Positions 37,773-46,255 are shown, counted from the first letter of the stretch. The stretch: 64,000 bases of DNA from an uncultured Cellulophaga sp. (GCA_947496695.1 CANMEI010000008.1:62001-126000); one strand, 5' to 3'. The notes: generated from the sequence alone by a model not told the origin. Made by a program: numbers and translations.

Positions 37773-38588
37773 ATGAAATACATAGTAATCACATTTCTAT
37801 TCATTGCATTATTCCCAAACAAAAATAGCCAAACCGATAAATGGGATAAAAACTTTCCAAAAGAAGAAATTAAAGTAGCCCAAATGCCAAATAAAGAAAA
37901 TATTTGGGTTTATATAATGGCCGGGCAATCAAACATGGCAGGTAGAGCATTTGTAGCTCCGCAAGACACTATTCATAATAACAAAATACTAACCATTAAT
38001 AAAACGAATGACTTAATATATGCAAAAGAACCTTTTCATTTTTATGAACCGAAGATGAAAGGTTTAGATTTAGGAATGTCATTTAGTAAAGAATTATTGA
38101 AAAAAATACCTGATTCCGTCTCTATTTTAATATTACCCACAGCAGTTGGAGGAAGCTCAATTGAACAATGGCTAGAAAATGATAACCATAGAGGCATTCC
38201 CCTTTTTGAAAATTTTAAAGAAAAGGTAGCATTTGGTAAAACTTACGGAACTATAAAAGGCATATTATGGCACCAAGGTGAAAGTGATACTGCAAAACAA
38301 ACAACAATTAATAACTATGATAAAAACCTTAGTTTATTAATCTCAAAGTTTAGAACAGTTACCAATAACAAAAAATTGCCAGTAATTATTGGAGAAATTG
38401 GGAGTTATTCAAAAAATAAAGAAAACTGGAAGCAATTAAATTTAAAAATGTGGTCTTATACAAAGACAGATACATTAACAAAAATTGTTTCTACCCAAGA
38501 CTTAAAAGATAAAGGAGATAAACTTCATTTTAACGCTAAAAGCATTCGAATATTAGGGAAACGATATGCTGAAAAATTTTTAGAATAA
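37773..38588 (+). CDS. SGNH-type sialate O-acetylesterase-like hydrolase
   Basis: A 271-residue secreted esterase with a signal peptide (about 1-19). Motif I is AGQSNMAGR with nucleophile Ser53; later come GGSSIEQWL, WHQGESD (block III) and LHFNAKS near the C-terminus, carrying the catalytic His. These place it in the SASA/CE6-like carbohydrate-esterase family (DUF303). The likely reaction is removal of acetyl groups from carbohydrate. It lies alone between two near-identical terminators, so it looks like an inserted single-gene unit. Confidence 0.85.
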   Translation: MKYIVITFLFIALFPNKNSQTDKWDKNFPKEEIKVAQMPNKENIWVYIMAGQSNMAGRAFVAPQDTIHNNKILTINKTNDLIYAKEPFHFYEPKMKGLDLGMSFSKELLKKIPDSVSILILPTAVGGSSIEQWLENDNHRGIPLFENFKEKVAFGKTYGTIKGILWHQGESDTAKQTTINNYDKNLSLLISKFRTVTNNKKLPVIIGEIGSYSKNKENWKQLNLKMWSYTKTDTLTKIVSTQDLKDKGDKLHFNAKSIRILGKRYAEKFLE

Positions 38589-38610
38589 AGTACTTACCCT
38601 TCTTTTAAAT

Positions 38611-38648
38611 AAAACGCCTTGCAAATAATATTTGTAAGGTTTTTTTTA
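38611..38648 (+). terminator. Terminator of the esterase gene, related to the one at 37.6 kb
   Basis: CCTTGCAAAT pairs imperfectly with ATTTGTAAGG and is followed by eight T. It shares AAAACGCCTTGCAA with the terminator after the S41 gene. Confidence 0.7.
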
Positions 38649-38655
38649 TACTTTT

Positions 38656-38725
38656 AAATGTAAGTATACTACTTACTAGTACATATATTAAGAAATATGT
38701 GTACTGGTACACATACACGTACGTT
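38656..38725. repeat. Long imperfect palindrome ending in cassette-like GTT
   Basis: About 31-nt arms (38656-38686 and 38695-38725) fold back with mismatches and G:U pairs; the inner part TACTAGTACATAT pairs with ATATGTGTACTGGTA. The right arm ends at ACGTT, where the cassette-like unit begins (GTTGTACGC at 38723). The shape resembles an attC site, although no clear R'' box (RYYYAAC) is seen on its left. Confidence 0.45.
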
Positions 38726-40222
38726 GTACGCAATTAGTAAGAACTAAATAATAATGGATTCATACATTTCAAAATATCAGTTTAAATCTATTGGCGATAA
38801 TCTATTGAAATATATTATTCCTAGTGAATTTCACATAAGAATTGACATTGACAATTTAGCCTTACGCATCTATCGTGACAAAAACTTGTTGGAATATGAT
38901 GAGATTCTGAGTAAATACTCAGTTAACGAATCACCTGCCGCAATTAGTTTTATAAAGCACTTAATACTTGTAGACTATTCATTAAAATCATTTAAAGCAA
39001 GAAGAAGAATAAACACACAATTTGTGTGGAGATTAATCTTTGATAGCTTAACATTTTTCAAAAAGGCAAATCCAAAAGCGGGGATTGGCTCACAAGGCTT
39101 TTTGTCAATTGAATTATTCAGGTATGAATCGGATAAAAATCGTAAGATTTTGAGACTTCACATATGGGATGAATCATTTGCAAGTGAATTTAAAGGAAAT
39201 GAATATGGCAAATACAAAGTTCACTCCCATCTCTATAATGCTCAAAGTCATGTACTAGTCGGTAGTATCTCAAATCACAGATATGAAGTTTGTGAAGCAA
39301 AAGATACTTCAGAGGAAAGCCTTTACAAAATAGAGTGGAAATCAGAGAAGGATGATAAAGGTTTGACCAAAAGAACTTCGGAATTAAATATTGATTTAGA
39401 AAATGTTAGGCTTAAAAAAACTACTAGTGAAACGGTAACAATAGGACAAGAATATTCAGTTTCTATAAATGAATACCATAGTACCAATTCTAATTCGCCA
39501 CTGACAGCTACGTTATTTTTATTCAATTCAGATGAAGGCCTAAATGATTTGTCAAAGGTTGTTGGCCCAAAGAATGATCCAGAACCAGGCTTTAAATATG
39601 AACAAATTAATATTATCCCAAGCCTTTATGAAATTGACAGAGAGATAAAGAAATACTATAACAAGCAGAAGCTTCTAGCATTAGACTGGATGAGAAAGAT
39701 TCACACTCTAGAACATGCTCATAGAATCGAATCAAGACACTTAAATACATTTTCAGAGATTCTTTCTTGGTCAATCGTTGGTTTACCTGCGATTATTGCT
39801 GGTCTAACATTTTATTTGAAGCATTTACCTGATGACAAAGAAAGTATAATTGTATTGGTTGCTATTTTGGCTGGAATCAGCACTTTACTTGGTACGATTA
39901 ATAAAGTTATCAAACCGAGTAATTTAAGTGAAAAACATAGGCTAAACTCAGAGAAATTTGAACACCTCAGGCACAAGCTTGAAAAGTACATAGTATTCAA
40001 CAATGATGACAGGTTAGAATTAGTTCTGGAGGAAATTCAAATAGACTGGAAAGAACTAACCCTTCATAATGTTAAAGAGTATAATTTCAAGCGTGCATCA
40101 AAAATGATAAAAAACACGAAAGCTTACCCTGAGAATCTAGCTTTCTTGAAAGAATAAAAAAGCGTACAACAAAGTACTGTGGTATAGTGCATACCCTTCG
40201 GGATACGCACCATACACAGAAC
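38723..40222 (+). mobile_element. Integron-cassette-like unit 1
   Basis: The unit starts with GTTGTACGC (38723-38731) and near its end has the exact reverse complement GCGTACAAC (40162-40170). After this comes AAAG and an imperfect hairpin (TGTGGTATAGTGC / GCACCATACACA around CCCTTCGGG) and then AAC|GTT at 40220-40225. If the 1,500 bp between the two G^TT points were joined as a circle, the two 9-mers would pair as the outer arms of a complete attC-like site of about 70 nt. One ORF fills the unit. No integrase gene is in the window. The boxes deviate from the strict RYYYAAC/GTTRRRY consensus at one position each. Confidence 0.5.
38754..40157 (+). CDS. Cupin-like / SLATT-like two-helix membrane protein (putative defence effector)
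   Basis: I recognise no named family for the full 467 residues. The N-terminal half is soluble; residues 132-180 read RLHIW...HSHLYNAQSHVLVGS...HRYEV, with the His spacing of small cupin-like proteins (His157, His159, His166, His175 as possible metal ligands). Residues 336-355 and 364-382 are two closely spaced transmembrane helices, followed by a charged helical tail with SEKHRLNSEKFEHLRHKLEK. That hairpin-plus-helix layout matches the SLATT (two-helix effector) family known from nucleotide-signalling defence loci. No SMODS or SLOG gene is adjacent. It is the only gene of a cassette-like unit. A sensor fused to a membrane-damaging effector is inference. Confidence 0.6.
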   Translation: MDSYISKYQFKSIGDNLLKYIIPSEFHIRIDIDNLALRIYRDKNLLEYDEILSKYSVNESPAAISFIKHLILVDYSLKSFKARRRINTQFVWRLIFDSLTFFKKANPKAGIGSQGFLSIELFRYESDKNRKILRLHIWDESFASEFKGNEYGKYKVHSHLYNAQSHVLVGSISNHRYEVCEAKDTSEESLYKIEWKSEKDDKGLTKRTSELNIDLENVRLKKTTSETVTIGQEYSVSINEYHSTNSNSPLTATLFLFNSDEGLNDLSKVVGPKNDPEPGFKYEQINIIPSLYEIDREIKKYYNKQKLLALDWMRKIHTLEHAHRIESRHLNTFSEILSWSIVGLPAIIAGLTFYLKHLPDDKESIIVLVAILAGISTLLGTINKVIKPSNLSEKHRLNSEKFEHLRHKLEKYIVFNNDDRLELVLEEIQIDWKELTLHNVKEYNFKRASKMIKNTKAYPENLAFLKE

Positions 40223-40231
40223 GTTAACTTT
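40162..40231. repeat. attC-like site of cassette-like unit 1
   Basis: R''-like box GCGTACAAC, spacer AAAG, imperfect hairpin of about 2 x 19 nt with loop TTC (40178-40218) and R'-like GTTAACT at 40223. Total length about 70 nt is in the attC range. In the array the right box belongs to the next unit, which explains why it does not match the left box. Confidence 0.5.
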
Positions 40232-40936
40232 TTTTTTTATAAACAAATGAAGCAATATATATACATAATATTAATATTCTTGACATATTCATGCTCATTT
40301 AAAAGTGATAAAGTTTTAAATGAAACTACAATACAAAATACCATTAAAGTCTATGACACTATTAGAAACTATGATACAGTTGTGGATACGATTGAAGTTT
40401 TTGAAAGAATTATAGACACAATTAAAATAGCTAAAATTATTAAATTGGATTCTACACATCAAAACAACAACAATAGAATACCAAAAAGATATTACAATCC
40501 GAACTCAATTAGTCATGTCAAATTTGAAACTAAATACCAGATTAACGAAACGTCGAATCCCTATTATCTAGAGGAAGATTTTAATAATGATGGTGTTTTA
40601 GATATAATAATAACTATAAAAAATATAGAATCTAAAAAAAGGGGTGGCTTATAATACATGGAAATAGTAATGAAAGTTTTAAGATTTTTGATGGAAAAGG
40701 ATTAAAAAATCGTGAAGAAATCTGTAATGATAATTCAGTCAAAAGCTGGAATATTAGTAAATCTAAAATTCATTATCCTGGAGTTGAAGAATACTCTGGT
40801 AATGGAGAAAATGGTGAGTTAATAATAGATGTACCGTCAATTTTCATTAAAACTGCATGCGGTTGTGGAATTATATATTGGAATGGTGAAGAATATGCAT
40901 ATTTTAATCTTTGTGGATAAAACAACAAAAGTTAAC
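40223..40936 (+). mobile_element. Integron-cassette-like unit 2, right site incomplete
   Basis: This unit begins GTTAACTTTT (40223-40232) and its gene is followed by the exact reverse complement AAAAGTTAAC (40927-40936), then AAAG, as in unit 1. The expected hairpin and GTT box are missing: the GTG start of the next gene is only 12 bp away. A deletion across the site, joining it to the next gene, would explain this. Confidence 0.45.
40247..40920 (+). pseudogene. Frameshifted lipoprotein gene (Ca-loop protein)
   Basis: The ATG at 40247 opens a lipoprotein signal peptide (LTYSCSF lipobox) and a frame that stops at 40654 after 135 codons. At 40634-40644 there is an A7G4 run. Reading in the -1 frame from there continues through a further 89 codons (GWLIIHGNSNESFKIFDGKG... 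to FNLCG) to a stop at 40918. The joined 224-residue protein carries DFNNDGVLD, a calcium-loop-like motif of FG-GAP/VCBS proteins. Either a one-base indel broke the gene, the run is a sequencing error, or slippage produces a full-length form. Function unknown. Confidence 0.75.
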
Positions 40937-40947
40937 AAAGAGCTGAG

Positions 40948-41547
40948 GTGAAAAACATAATTAATAATTCAATAACTAAAAAAATATTTTACATATTAAC
41001 TTTAGTTTTTACAATTCTAATTTATAGTTGTAAACAAAAGACCGAACCGAAATTTTCAAATTTTAAAGTAGCTCAAGATTACACTGAATTCTCAAAAAAA
41101 ATGGAAAATAATGATACTCTAAATATTGGAGTATCATTATCAATGTGTATGTGGAATGAATATGACCAATTACAAATCACAAAATCAAATGACAGCGTAT
41201 TTCTTCAATTAAAAGAAAAACGAGTTATGGATGATGAACCGATTCATTTTAATAAAGTTTTTTATAAATTAAAAAACGATACGCTGAATTTAGAAAAAAT
41301 GATGGCTGATTTTGATGTTAATTATCAAGAAAAATCAAGCAGTCCATTTTTTATTATAACGAATCCGAAAGAAAAAGATACCATTTTATTGAGAACAACT
41401 AGCCTTGGTAATCGTGGATATACTATTGAACGTTATCAAAGAATAATGTTAGAATTGTACCCAAAAGAAATGGAAAAGTACCAAAATGAGTATTTAACTC
41501 TACCACCAGAATATATAGAAATTGAGGAAACTCAAATGGAAGAATAA
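40948..41547 (+). CDS. Hypothetical lipoprotein with GTG start
   Basis: A 199-residue protein. The start is GTG with a weak GAG purine stretch before it; no ATG with a signal peptide lies nearby. The first 29 residues form a lipoprotein signal (ILIYSCKQK lipobox). The rest is polar, with no family I recognise, and ends in an acidic tail (EIEETQMEE). It lies 12 bp from the truncated right end of cassette-like unit 2 and is followed by GCCTGCCAAC, another R''-like box. It is probably the remaining gene of a third unit. The 5' end of the unit may have been lost, so the natural start is uncertain. Confidence 0.65.
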   Translation: MKNIINNSITKKIFYILTLVFTILIYSCKQKTEPKFSNFKVAQDYTEFSKKMENNDTLNIGVSLSMCMWNEYDQLQITKSNDSVFLQLKEKRVMDDEPIHFNKVFYKLKNDTLNLEKMMADFDVNYQEKSSSPFFIITNPKEKDTILLRTTSLGNRGYTIERYQRIMLELYPKEMEKYQNEYLTLPPEYIEIEETQMEE

Positions 41548-41861
41548 ATACGCCTGCCAACAAAACTTATAATTGATGTAATCTTTAATACAAAATTGAA
41601 AGTTCTGTATTAGTTTACAAAATATTTATATTTAGCCTAGCATCAAACATAAACGTATCACTTATCAACTGCCCTACGTTTTTATACTGAACATCAAATT
41701 AAAGCTTGAGAAACATACTTTGTTCTTGGTTAAAGCTTATTGTTAAAGTTGACAGATCTCATATTTTAATTGAAAAATAAAGACCAACTTTATAAAAAAT
41801 ACAATGAACCAAACATAGATTCATCTAATTATAAGTAATCATTATTCAATAAAAACTTTAT
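41548..41861. other. Gene-free gap with a cassette-end-like box and a hairpin
   Basis: The gap of 314 bp has TACGCCTGCCAACAAAAC at 41549-41566, with GCCTGCCAAC resembling the RYYYAAC-type right box of a cassette, then an imperfect hairpin (TAATACA / TGTATTA, 41586-41612). No matching GTTGGCAGGC start is found in the region. No ORF with support is present. It looks like the decayed right edge of the cassette-like island. Confidence 0.4.
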
Positions 41862-41867
41862 TTGACT

Positions 41868-44369
41868 ATGGCCATAAATCAATTCAATATACAAGGTTTA
41901 AATGAAGAAGAAATAATTCATTCCCGAGAAAAATTTGGCACCAACAGTCTTAACTACAAAAAAGAAAATAACTTATTTGAAACTGCATTACATATTGTAA
42001 AAGAGCCAATGACAATTTTATTGTTGGTTGCTTCTACCATCTATTTTATTAGTGGTAAAACGGGTGATGGCATTTTTATGGTAGTTGCTATCCTATTTAT
42101 CGTTTCTATTTCTTTATATCAAGATTCGCGAAGTAAAAATGCTTTAGAAAAGCTAAAAAAACTGTCACAACCAAATTGCAAAGTAATCAGAAATGGTAAA
42201 ATTTTAGAAATCAAAAGTGAAGAACTGGTTGTTGGTGACTGCCTTTTAGTAGAAGAAGGTACTTCAATAACTGCTGATGGTACTATTATTCACTCTAATG
42301 ATTTTTCTGTAAACGAATCAATACTTACTGGCGAATCTCTTGCTGTTTTTAAAGATAAAGACAATGAAGATCATTTTATTTACAATGGAACTGTAGTAGC
42401 AAGCGGATTAGCTATAGTTATAATTACAGCTATTGGTAACGAAACCAAATTAGGAAAAATAGGAAAAGGTTTAGAAAGTATTGGCGAAGAAAAAACTCCA
42501 TTAGAACTACAAATTGCAAATTTTGTAAAGTGGATGGCTATTGCAGGTGCCATTGTATTTGTAATTGTTTGGGCAATAAATTATTGGCAGTCACAAAACC
42601 TAATGACAAGTTTATTGCAATCGCTCACTTTAGCCATGAGTATTTTGCCAGAAGAAATTCCTGTAGCTTTTACCACCTTTATGGCATTAGGTGCTTGGCG
42701 TTTAATGAAAATGGGTATTGTTGTTAAACAAACAAAAACGGTTGAAACATTAGGAAGTGCTACTGTTATCTGTATAGATAAAACAGGTACTATTACAGAA
42801 AACAAAATGAGTTTAGCTAAACTATTTGTATTAAAAGACAATACAATAGTGAGTTCTGAAGACAAATTGAATAGTAACGAAAAAAAATTAATAGAAATAG
42901 CCATGTGGGCAAGTGAGCCTATACCATTCGATCCAATGGAAGTAGCATTATACCAAACTTATAATACCATAGCGCAAAAAGACCAACGACCCAATTACAA
43001 ACTTGTTCATGAATATCCATTAGGAGGTAAACCGCCTATGATGACACATATATTTTCTGATTCAAAAGGCAACAAGATTATAGCTGCTAAAGGAGCGCCA
43101 GAAGCATTGATTAATGTTTCAGTTCTTACCGAAAATGAAAAACAACAAGTTTATACAGCCGTTGAACTTTTAGCTACTCAAGGTTACAGAGTTTTAGGAG
43201 TAGGAATCTCTAATTTTAAGGGAGATAATTATCCTTCTAAACAACAAGATTTAACTTTTGAATTTAGAGGAATTATTGCTTTTTACGACCCTCCTAAAAA
43301 GAACATTAAAAGTGTATTGGAAGATTTTTATAAAGCAGGTATTAGGGTGAAAATTATAACAGGTGATAATCCTGCCACTACTGGTTCAATTGCAAAGCAA
43401 ATTGGTTTTAAAGATTATAATAAAACTATATCAGGAGATGAGTTAATGAAATTGTCTGAAAACGAATTGAAAGCTTGTGTGGTTGATACTGCCATTTTTA
43501 CTCGAATGTTTCCTGAAGCCAAATTAAAAATAATCAATGCTTTAAAATCTAACAACCAAATTGTGGCAATGACCGGCGATGGTGTGAATGATGGCCTAGC
43601 CTTAAAGGCTGCACATATTGGAATTGCAATGGGTAAAAAAGGAACAGAAATAGCAAAACAAGCAGCATCCCTAATTTTATTAGAAGACGATTTATCTAAA
43701 ATGGTAAATGCAATTGCTATGGGAAGAAAGATTTACGCCAATCTTAAAAAAGCAATTCAATACATCATATCCATTCATATACCAATTATTTTAACGGTAT
43801 TTATACCTCTAATTTTAGGATGGATTTATCCGAATATTTTTTCTCCAATTCACATCATTTTTTTTGAATTAATCATGGGACCAACTTGCTCTATAATTTA
43901 TGAAAATGAACCCATGGAACAAAATACAATGACCCAAAAACCTAAGCTCCTTAGAAGTACATTTTTTAATTGGAGAGAGCTATCAATAAGTATTATTCAA
44001 GGATTAATGATAACAGCAGGAACATTATTTGTGTATCAATACTCAGTTCTAATTGGACATAACGAAGCACTTACACGAACAATGGTTTTCACCGTTTTAA
44101 TAATCGCCAACATTTTTCTTACATTAATTAACCGATCATTTTATTATTCCATTTTAACAACCTTGAAGTATAAAAACAATATGATTTTAGCAATCGTTTT
44201 TATCACTTTAGCTATGGTTGGGTTAATACTCTACGTAAAACCTTTAACCGCATTTTTTAATTTTGAAACCTTGACTTTAACTCAACTATTAGTTTGTATA
44301 ACGATTGGACTTTTATCAGTAATTTGGTTTGAAATAGTAAAAATTATTAAAAGAATAAAACAAAAATAA
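41868..44369 (+). CDS. P-type cation-transporting ATPase (Ca2+-type, P2-like)
   Basis: An 833-residue P-type ATPase. The phosphorylation motif is CIDKTGT (Asp304 from the ATG at 41868). Other motifs are TGES in the actuator domain (ILTGESLAVF), GDGVND in the hinge and a transmembrane segment with PEEIP at the ion site. About ten helices are predicted (N-terminal pair, middle pair and six C-terminal). The PEEIP and ALGAWRLMKMGIVVK region match the calcium/divalent subfamily more than heavy-metal ATPases, which carry CPx. An upstream in-frame TTG at 41862 is less likely than the ATG. Its ion specificity is not certain. Confidence 0.9.
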   Translation: MAINQFNIQGLNEEEIIHSREKFGTNSLNYKKENNLFETALHIVKEPMTILLLVASTIYFISGKTGDGIFMVVAILFIVSISLYQDSRSKNALEKLKKLSQPNCKVIRNGKILEIKSEELVVGDCLLVEEGTSITADGTIIHSNDFSVNESILTGESLAVFKDKDNEDHFIYNGTVVASGLAIVIITAIGNETKLGKIGKGLESIGEEKTPLELQIANFVKWMAIAGAIVFVIVWAINYWQSQNLMTSLLQSLTLAMSILPEEIPVAFTTFMALGAWRLMKMGIVVKQTKTVETLGSATVICIDKTGTITENKMSLAKLFVLKDNTIVSSEDKLNSNEKKLIEIAMWASEPIPFDPMEVALYQTYNTIAQKDQRPNYKLVHEYPLGGKPPMMTHIFSDSKGNKIIAAKGAPEALINVSVLTENEKQQVYTAVELLATQGYRVLGVGISNFKGDNYPSKQQDLTFEFRGIIAFYDPPKKNIKSVLEDFYKAGIRVKIITGDNPATTGSIAKQIGFKDYNKTISGDELMKLSENELKACVVDTAIFTRMFPEAKLKIINALKSNNQIVAMTGDGVNDGLALKAAHIGIAMGKKGTEIAKQAASLILLEDDLSKMVNAIAMGRKIYANLKKAIQYIISIHIPIILTVFIPLILGWIYPNIFSPIHIIFFELIMGPTCSIIYENEPMEQNTMTQKPKLLRSTFFNWRELSISIIQGLMITAGTLFVYQYSVLIGHNEALTRTMVFTVLIIANIFLTLINRSFYYSILTTLKYKNNMILAIVFITLAMVGLILYVKPLTAFFNFETLTLTQLLVCITIGLLSVIWFEIVKIIKRIKQK

Positions 44370-44705
44370 TTAGAGAGGCTTGTTTATAATAAAGAATCCG
44401 AAAAAATAAAAAGCAATATATTTTTGTAATACGATTAAAAGAAAATACTGAATTAATTATTGAAATTGACTCAACTATAGATAAAAAGTTTAATAGAGCC
44501 GAATAGGATATTGGTTGAACGAAAAATATTGGAATAAAGGACTTATAGCTCATACTTTAAAAACAGTAATTCATACATTTACTAAAGTCCAAAAAAACAA
44601 AAATTCTCAATTTGGGTGGTAAAACGTAAATACTTGTTTGCATACATAATATTCATAACCAATCCATTTTATGAAATATGAAAAACCTAAATAAATTAAA
44701 ATAAA
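44370..44705. other. Gene-free 336-bp gap after the ATPase
   Basis: No ORF, repeat or terminator stands out. One plus-strand frame encodes about 37 plausible residues (44397-44505, including YIFVIRLKENTELIIEID) with stops on both sides, which may be the scrap of a decayed gene. Confidence 0.4.
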
Positions 44706-45449
44706 ATGTTTAGACATCAAGGTAAAAGCAGAACATTAAAACACAATCTGCGAATTGCTACGATTTTGTCCTTTGTTGCAGGAATTGTGAACGTTACAGG
44801 CTTTTTAGCTTTTAAACAACTGACAACCAATGTAACTGGGCATTTCGCTCTTTTTATATATGATGTTGTTAATTTCAAAGTTTGGAAAGGAATAATGTAT
44901 TTCCTTTATATTTTTTCTTTTCTGTTTGGTTCTTTTTTGTCAAGTTTCTTAATTGAAAAATTCAAGAAAAGTAAAAAGCTTAATGTTTTTGTTTTACCAA
45001 CAATAATTGAATGTCTAATTTTAATATCCATTTCTATATTAAGCAACACTACAGAAATTGAATATCCTGACTTGATTGTTTGTTCTTTACTTTTTGCTAT
45101 GGGACTTCAGAATTCTTTTGTTACAAAAATTTCAAATGCAGTTGTAAGAACTACACACTTAACAGGCTTGTTTACTGATTTAGGAATTGAAATATCACAA
45201 CTATTCTTCCCTGAATCGTATCCAAATATTGGAAAAATAAAAGAGACTATAAAACTGCGGATTTATATCATTTGTTTCTTCCTTTTTGGTGGAATAGTTG
45301 GTGGTTTTTTTTACTCGAAACTTGACTTAAAATTAAACACTCTAATTTTAGGCGCTACAATTTTATTAATAAGCCTATTTTATGATAATTTGAGATTTAA
45401 ATTAATCAGGACTAAAAGAAAATATAAGCAAAGAAAAGAACTAAGGTAG
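44706..45449 (+). CDS. DUF1275 (YoaK-type) membrane protein
   Basis: A 247-residue integral membrane protein with about six helices. The N-terminal motif FVAGIVNVTGFLAF followed by NVTGHFALF and the later block GLQNSFVTKI and RTTHLTGLFTDLGIE are typical of DUF1275/YoaK proteins. No transported substrate is known for the family. Short (KSKKLNV) and basic (KRKYKQRKELR) cytoplasmic ends are seen. It has no obvious operon partner. Base composition is similar to neighbours. Confidence 0.88.
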   Translation: MFRHQGKSRTLKHNLRIATILSFVAGIVNVTGFLAFKQLTTNVTGHFALFIYDVVNFKVWKGIMYFLYIFSFLFGSFLSSFLIEKFKKSKKLNVFVLPTIIECLILISISILSNTTEIEYPDLIVCSLLFAMGLQNSFVTKISNAVVRTTHLTGLFTDLGIEISQLFFPESYPNIGKIKETIKLRIYIICFFLFGGIVGGFFYSKLDLKLNTLILGATILLISLFYDNLRFKLIRTKRKYKQRKELR

Positions 45450-45535
45450 AAAAGTCTCTATTTTATAATTTCTTAATTAAATTTAATAGTTTTCAAAAAC
45501 CAAAAAGAAAGCTGACCATCATACCCTAAATTAAT

Positions 45536-46255
45536 ATGAGCATATTCTCTTATCATCTTGTCAAGATACCATTTAGCTTGGCTATAAAAGGATTATTCAT
45601 AAACCCGATTAATAAAAAAACTAAAGGTCTAGTTCATGCTGAATATATGACAGCAATGACTTTAGGTGCTCCTATTCTATCTACTTCACGATTTTTAATT
45701 AAGCAAGTTGCAATTTTTGCTCAATGGGAAAATGAACAAGCACTAGAAAACTATTTAAATGAAGAAAAATTTGGAAAAATATTAAATAAAGGTTGGCACG
45801 TTCGATTAATATTCATGAGAGAATGGGGTAAAATAAATGGATTTAAAATACCTGAATTGAAAGCTAAATTAGAAAATCCTACATCACCAGTTATTGCTGT
45901 GACCATTGCAAGAATGAAACCTTTCGCTATACCCAGATTTTTACAATGGGGAAGACCTGTTGAAAAATTAATTCGTGACCATTCTGGAACTTTACTTTCA
46001 TTAGCTTCAATTAAATTTCCTAATACCGTTTCTACTTTTTCTATATGGAAAACACAGGAAGAAATGACTAATATGGTTCATGGTCATAGTGTAATGCCTA
46101 AACCAAAACGACATTCAGATGCAATGAAAGAACGTGAACGTAAAAATTTTCATTTTGAATTTACAACCTTACGTTTTAAACCTATTTCTGAATTTGGATT
46201 GTGGAACGGGCAACAGAATTTTATCTCTAACCTTAAAAATAATCAATCAGATTAA
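45536..46255 (+). CDS. CrtA-like (spheroidene monooxygenase family) protein
   Basis: A 239-residue protein with the layout of the CrtA/spheroidene monooxygenase-like family. It has LGAPILSTSRFLIKQVAIFA, the heme-type fold region with WHVRLIFMREWG, and a C-terminal HSDAMKERERKNFHFEFTTL with RFKPISE. CrtA inserts a keto group into acyclic carotenoids in purple bacteria, but relatives here may act on other substrates. There are no other carotenoid genes in the window. The gene runs directly into the next (TAA followed at once by ATG), so the two are co-expressed. Confidence 0.7.
   Translation: MSIFSYHLVKIPFSLAIKGLFINPINKKTKGLVHAEYMTAMTLGAPILSTSRFLIKQVAIFAQWENEQALENYLNEEKFGKILNKGWHVRLIFMREWGKINGFKIPELKAKLENPTSPVIAVTIARMKPFAIPRFLQWGRPVEKLIRDHSGTLLSLASIKFPNTVSTFSIWKTQEEMTNMVHGHSVMPKPKRHSDAMKERERKNFHFEFTTLRFKPISEFGLWNGQQNFISNLKNNQSD

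Noticed and set aside
40634..40644. Classic programmed -1 frameshift heptamer
   Set aside because: In the zero frame the run reads TCT AAA AAA AGG, so the X XXY YYZ phase does not fit the canonical slippery site; only simple slippage on the A-run remains possible.
38723..41612. Insertion-sequence or prophage explanation for the accessory island
   Set aside because: No transposase, recombinase or phage gene, and no target-site duplications were found; the end symmetry fits cassette ends better than IS ends.
44347..44553. Minus-strand 68-codon ORF after the P-type ATPase
   Set aside because: Its Phe/Ile/Ser-rich sequence is typical of chance frames in AT-rich DNA; it overlaps the ATPase end and has no start context.
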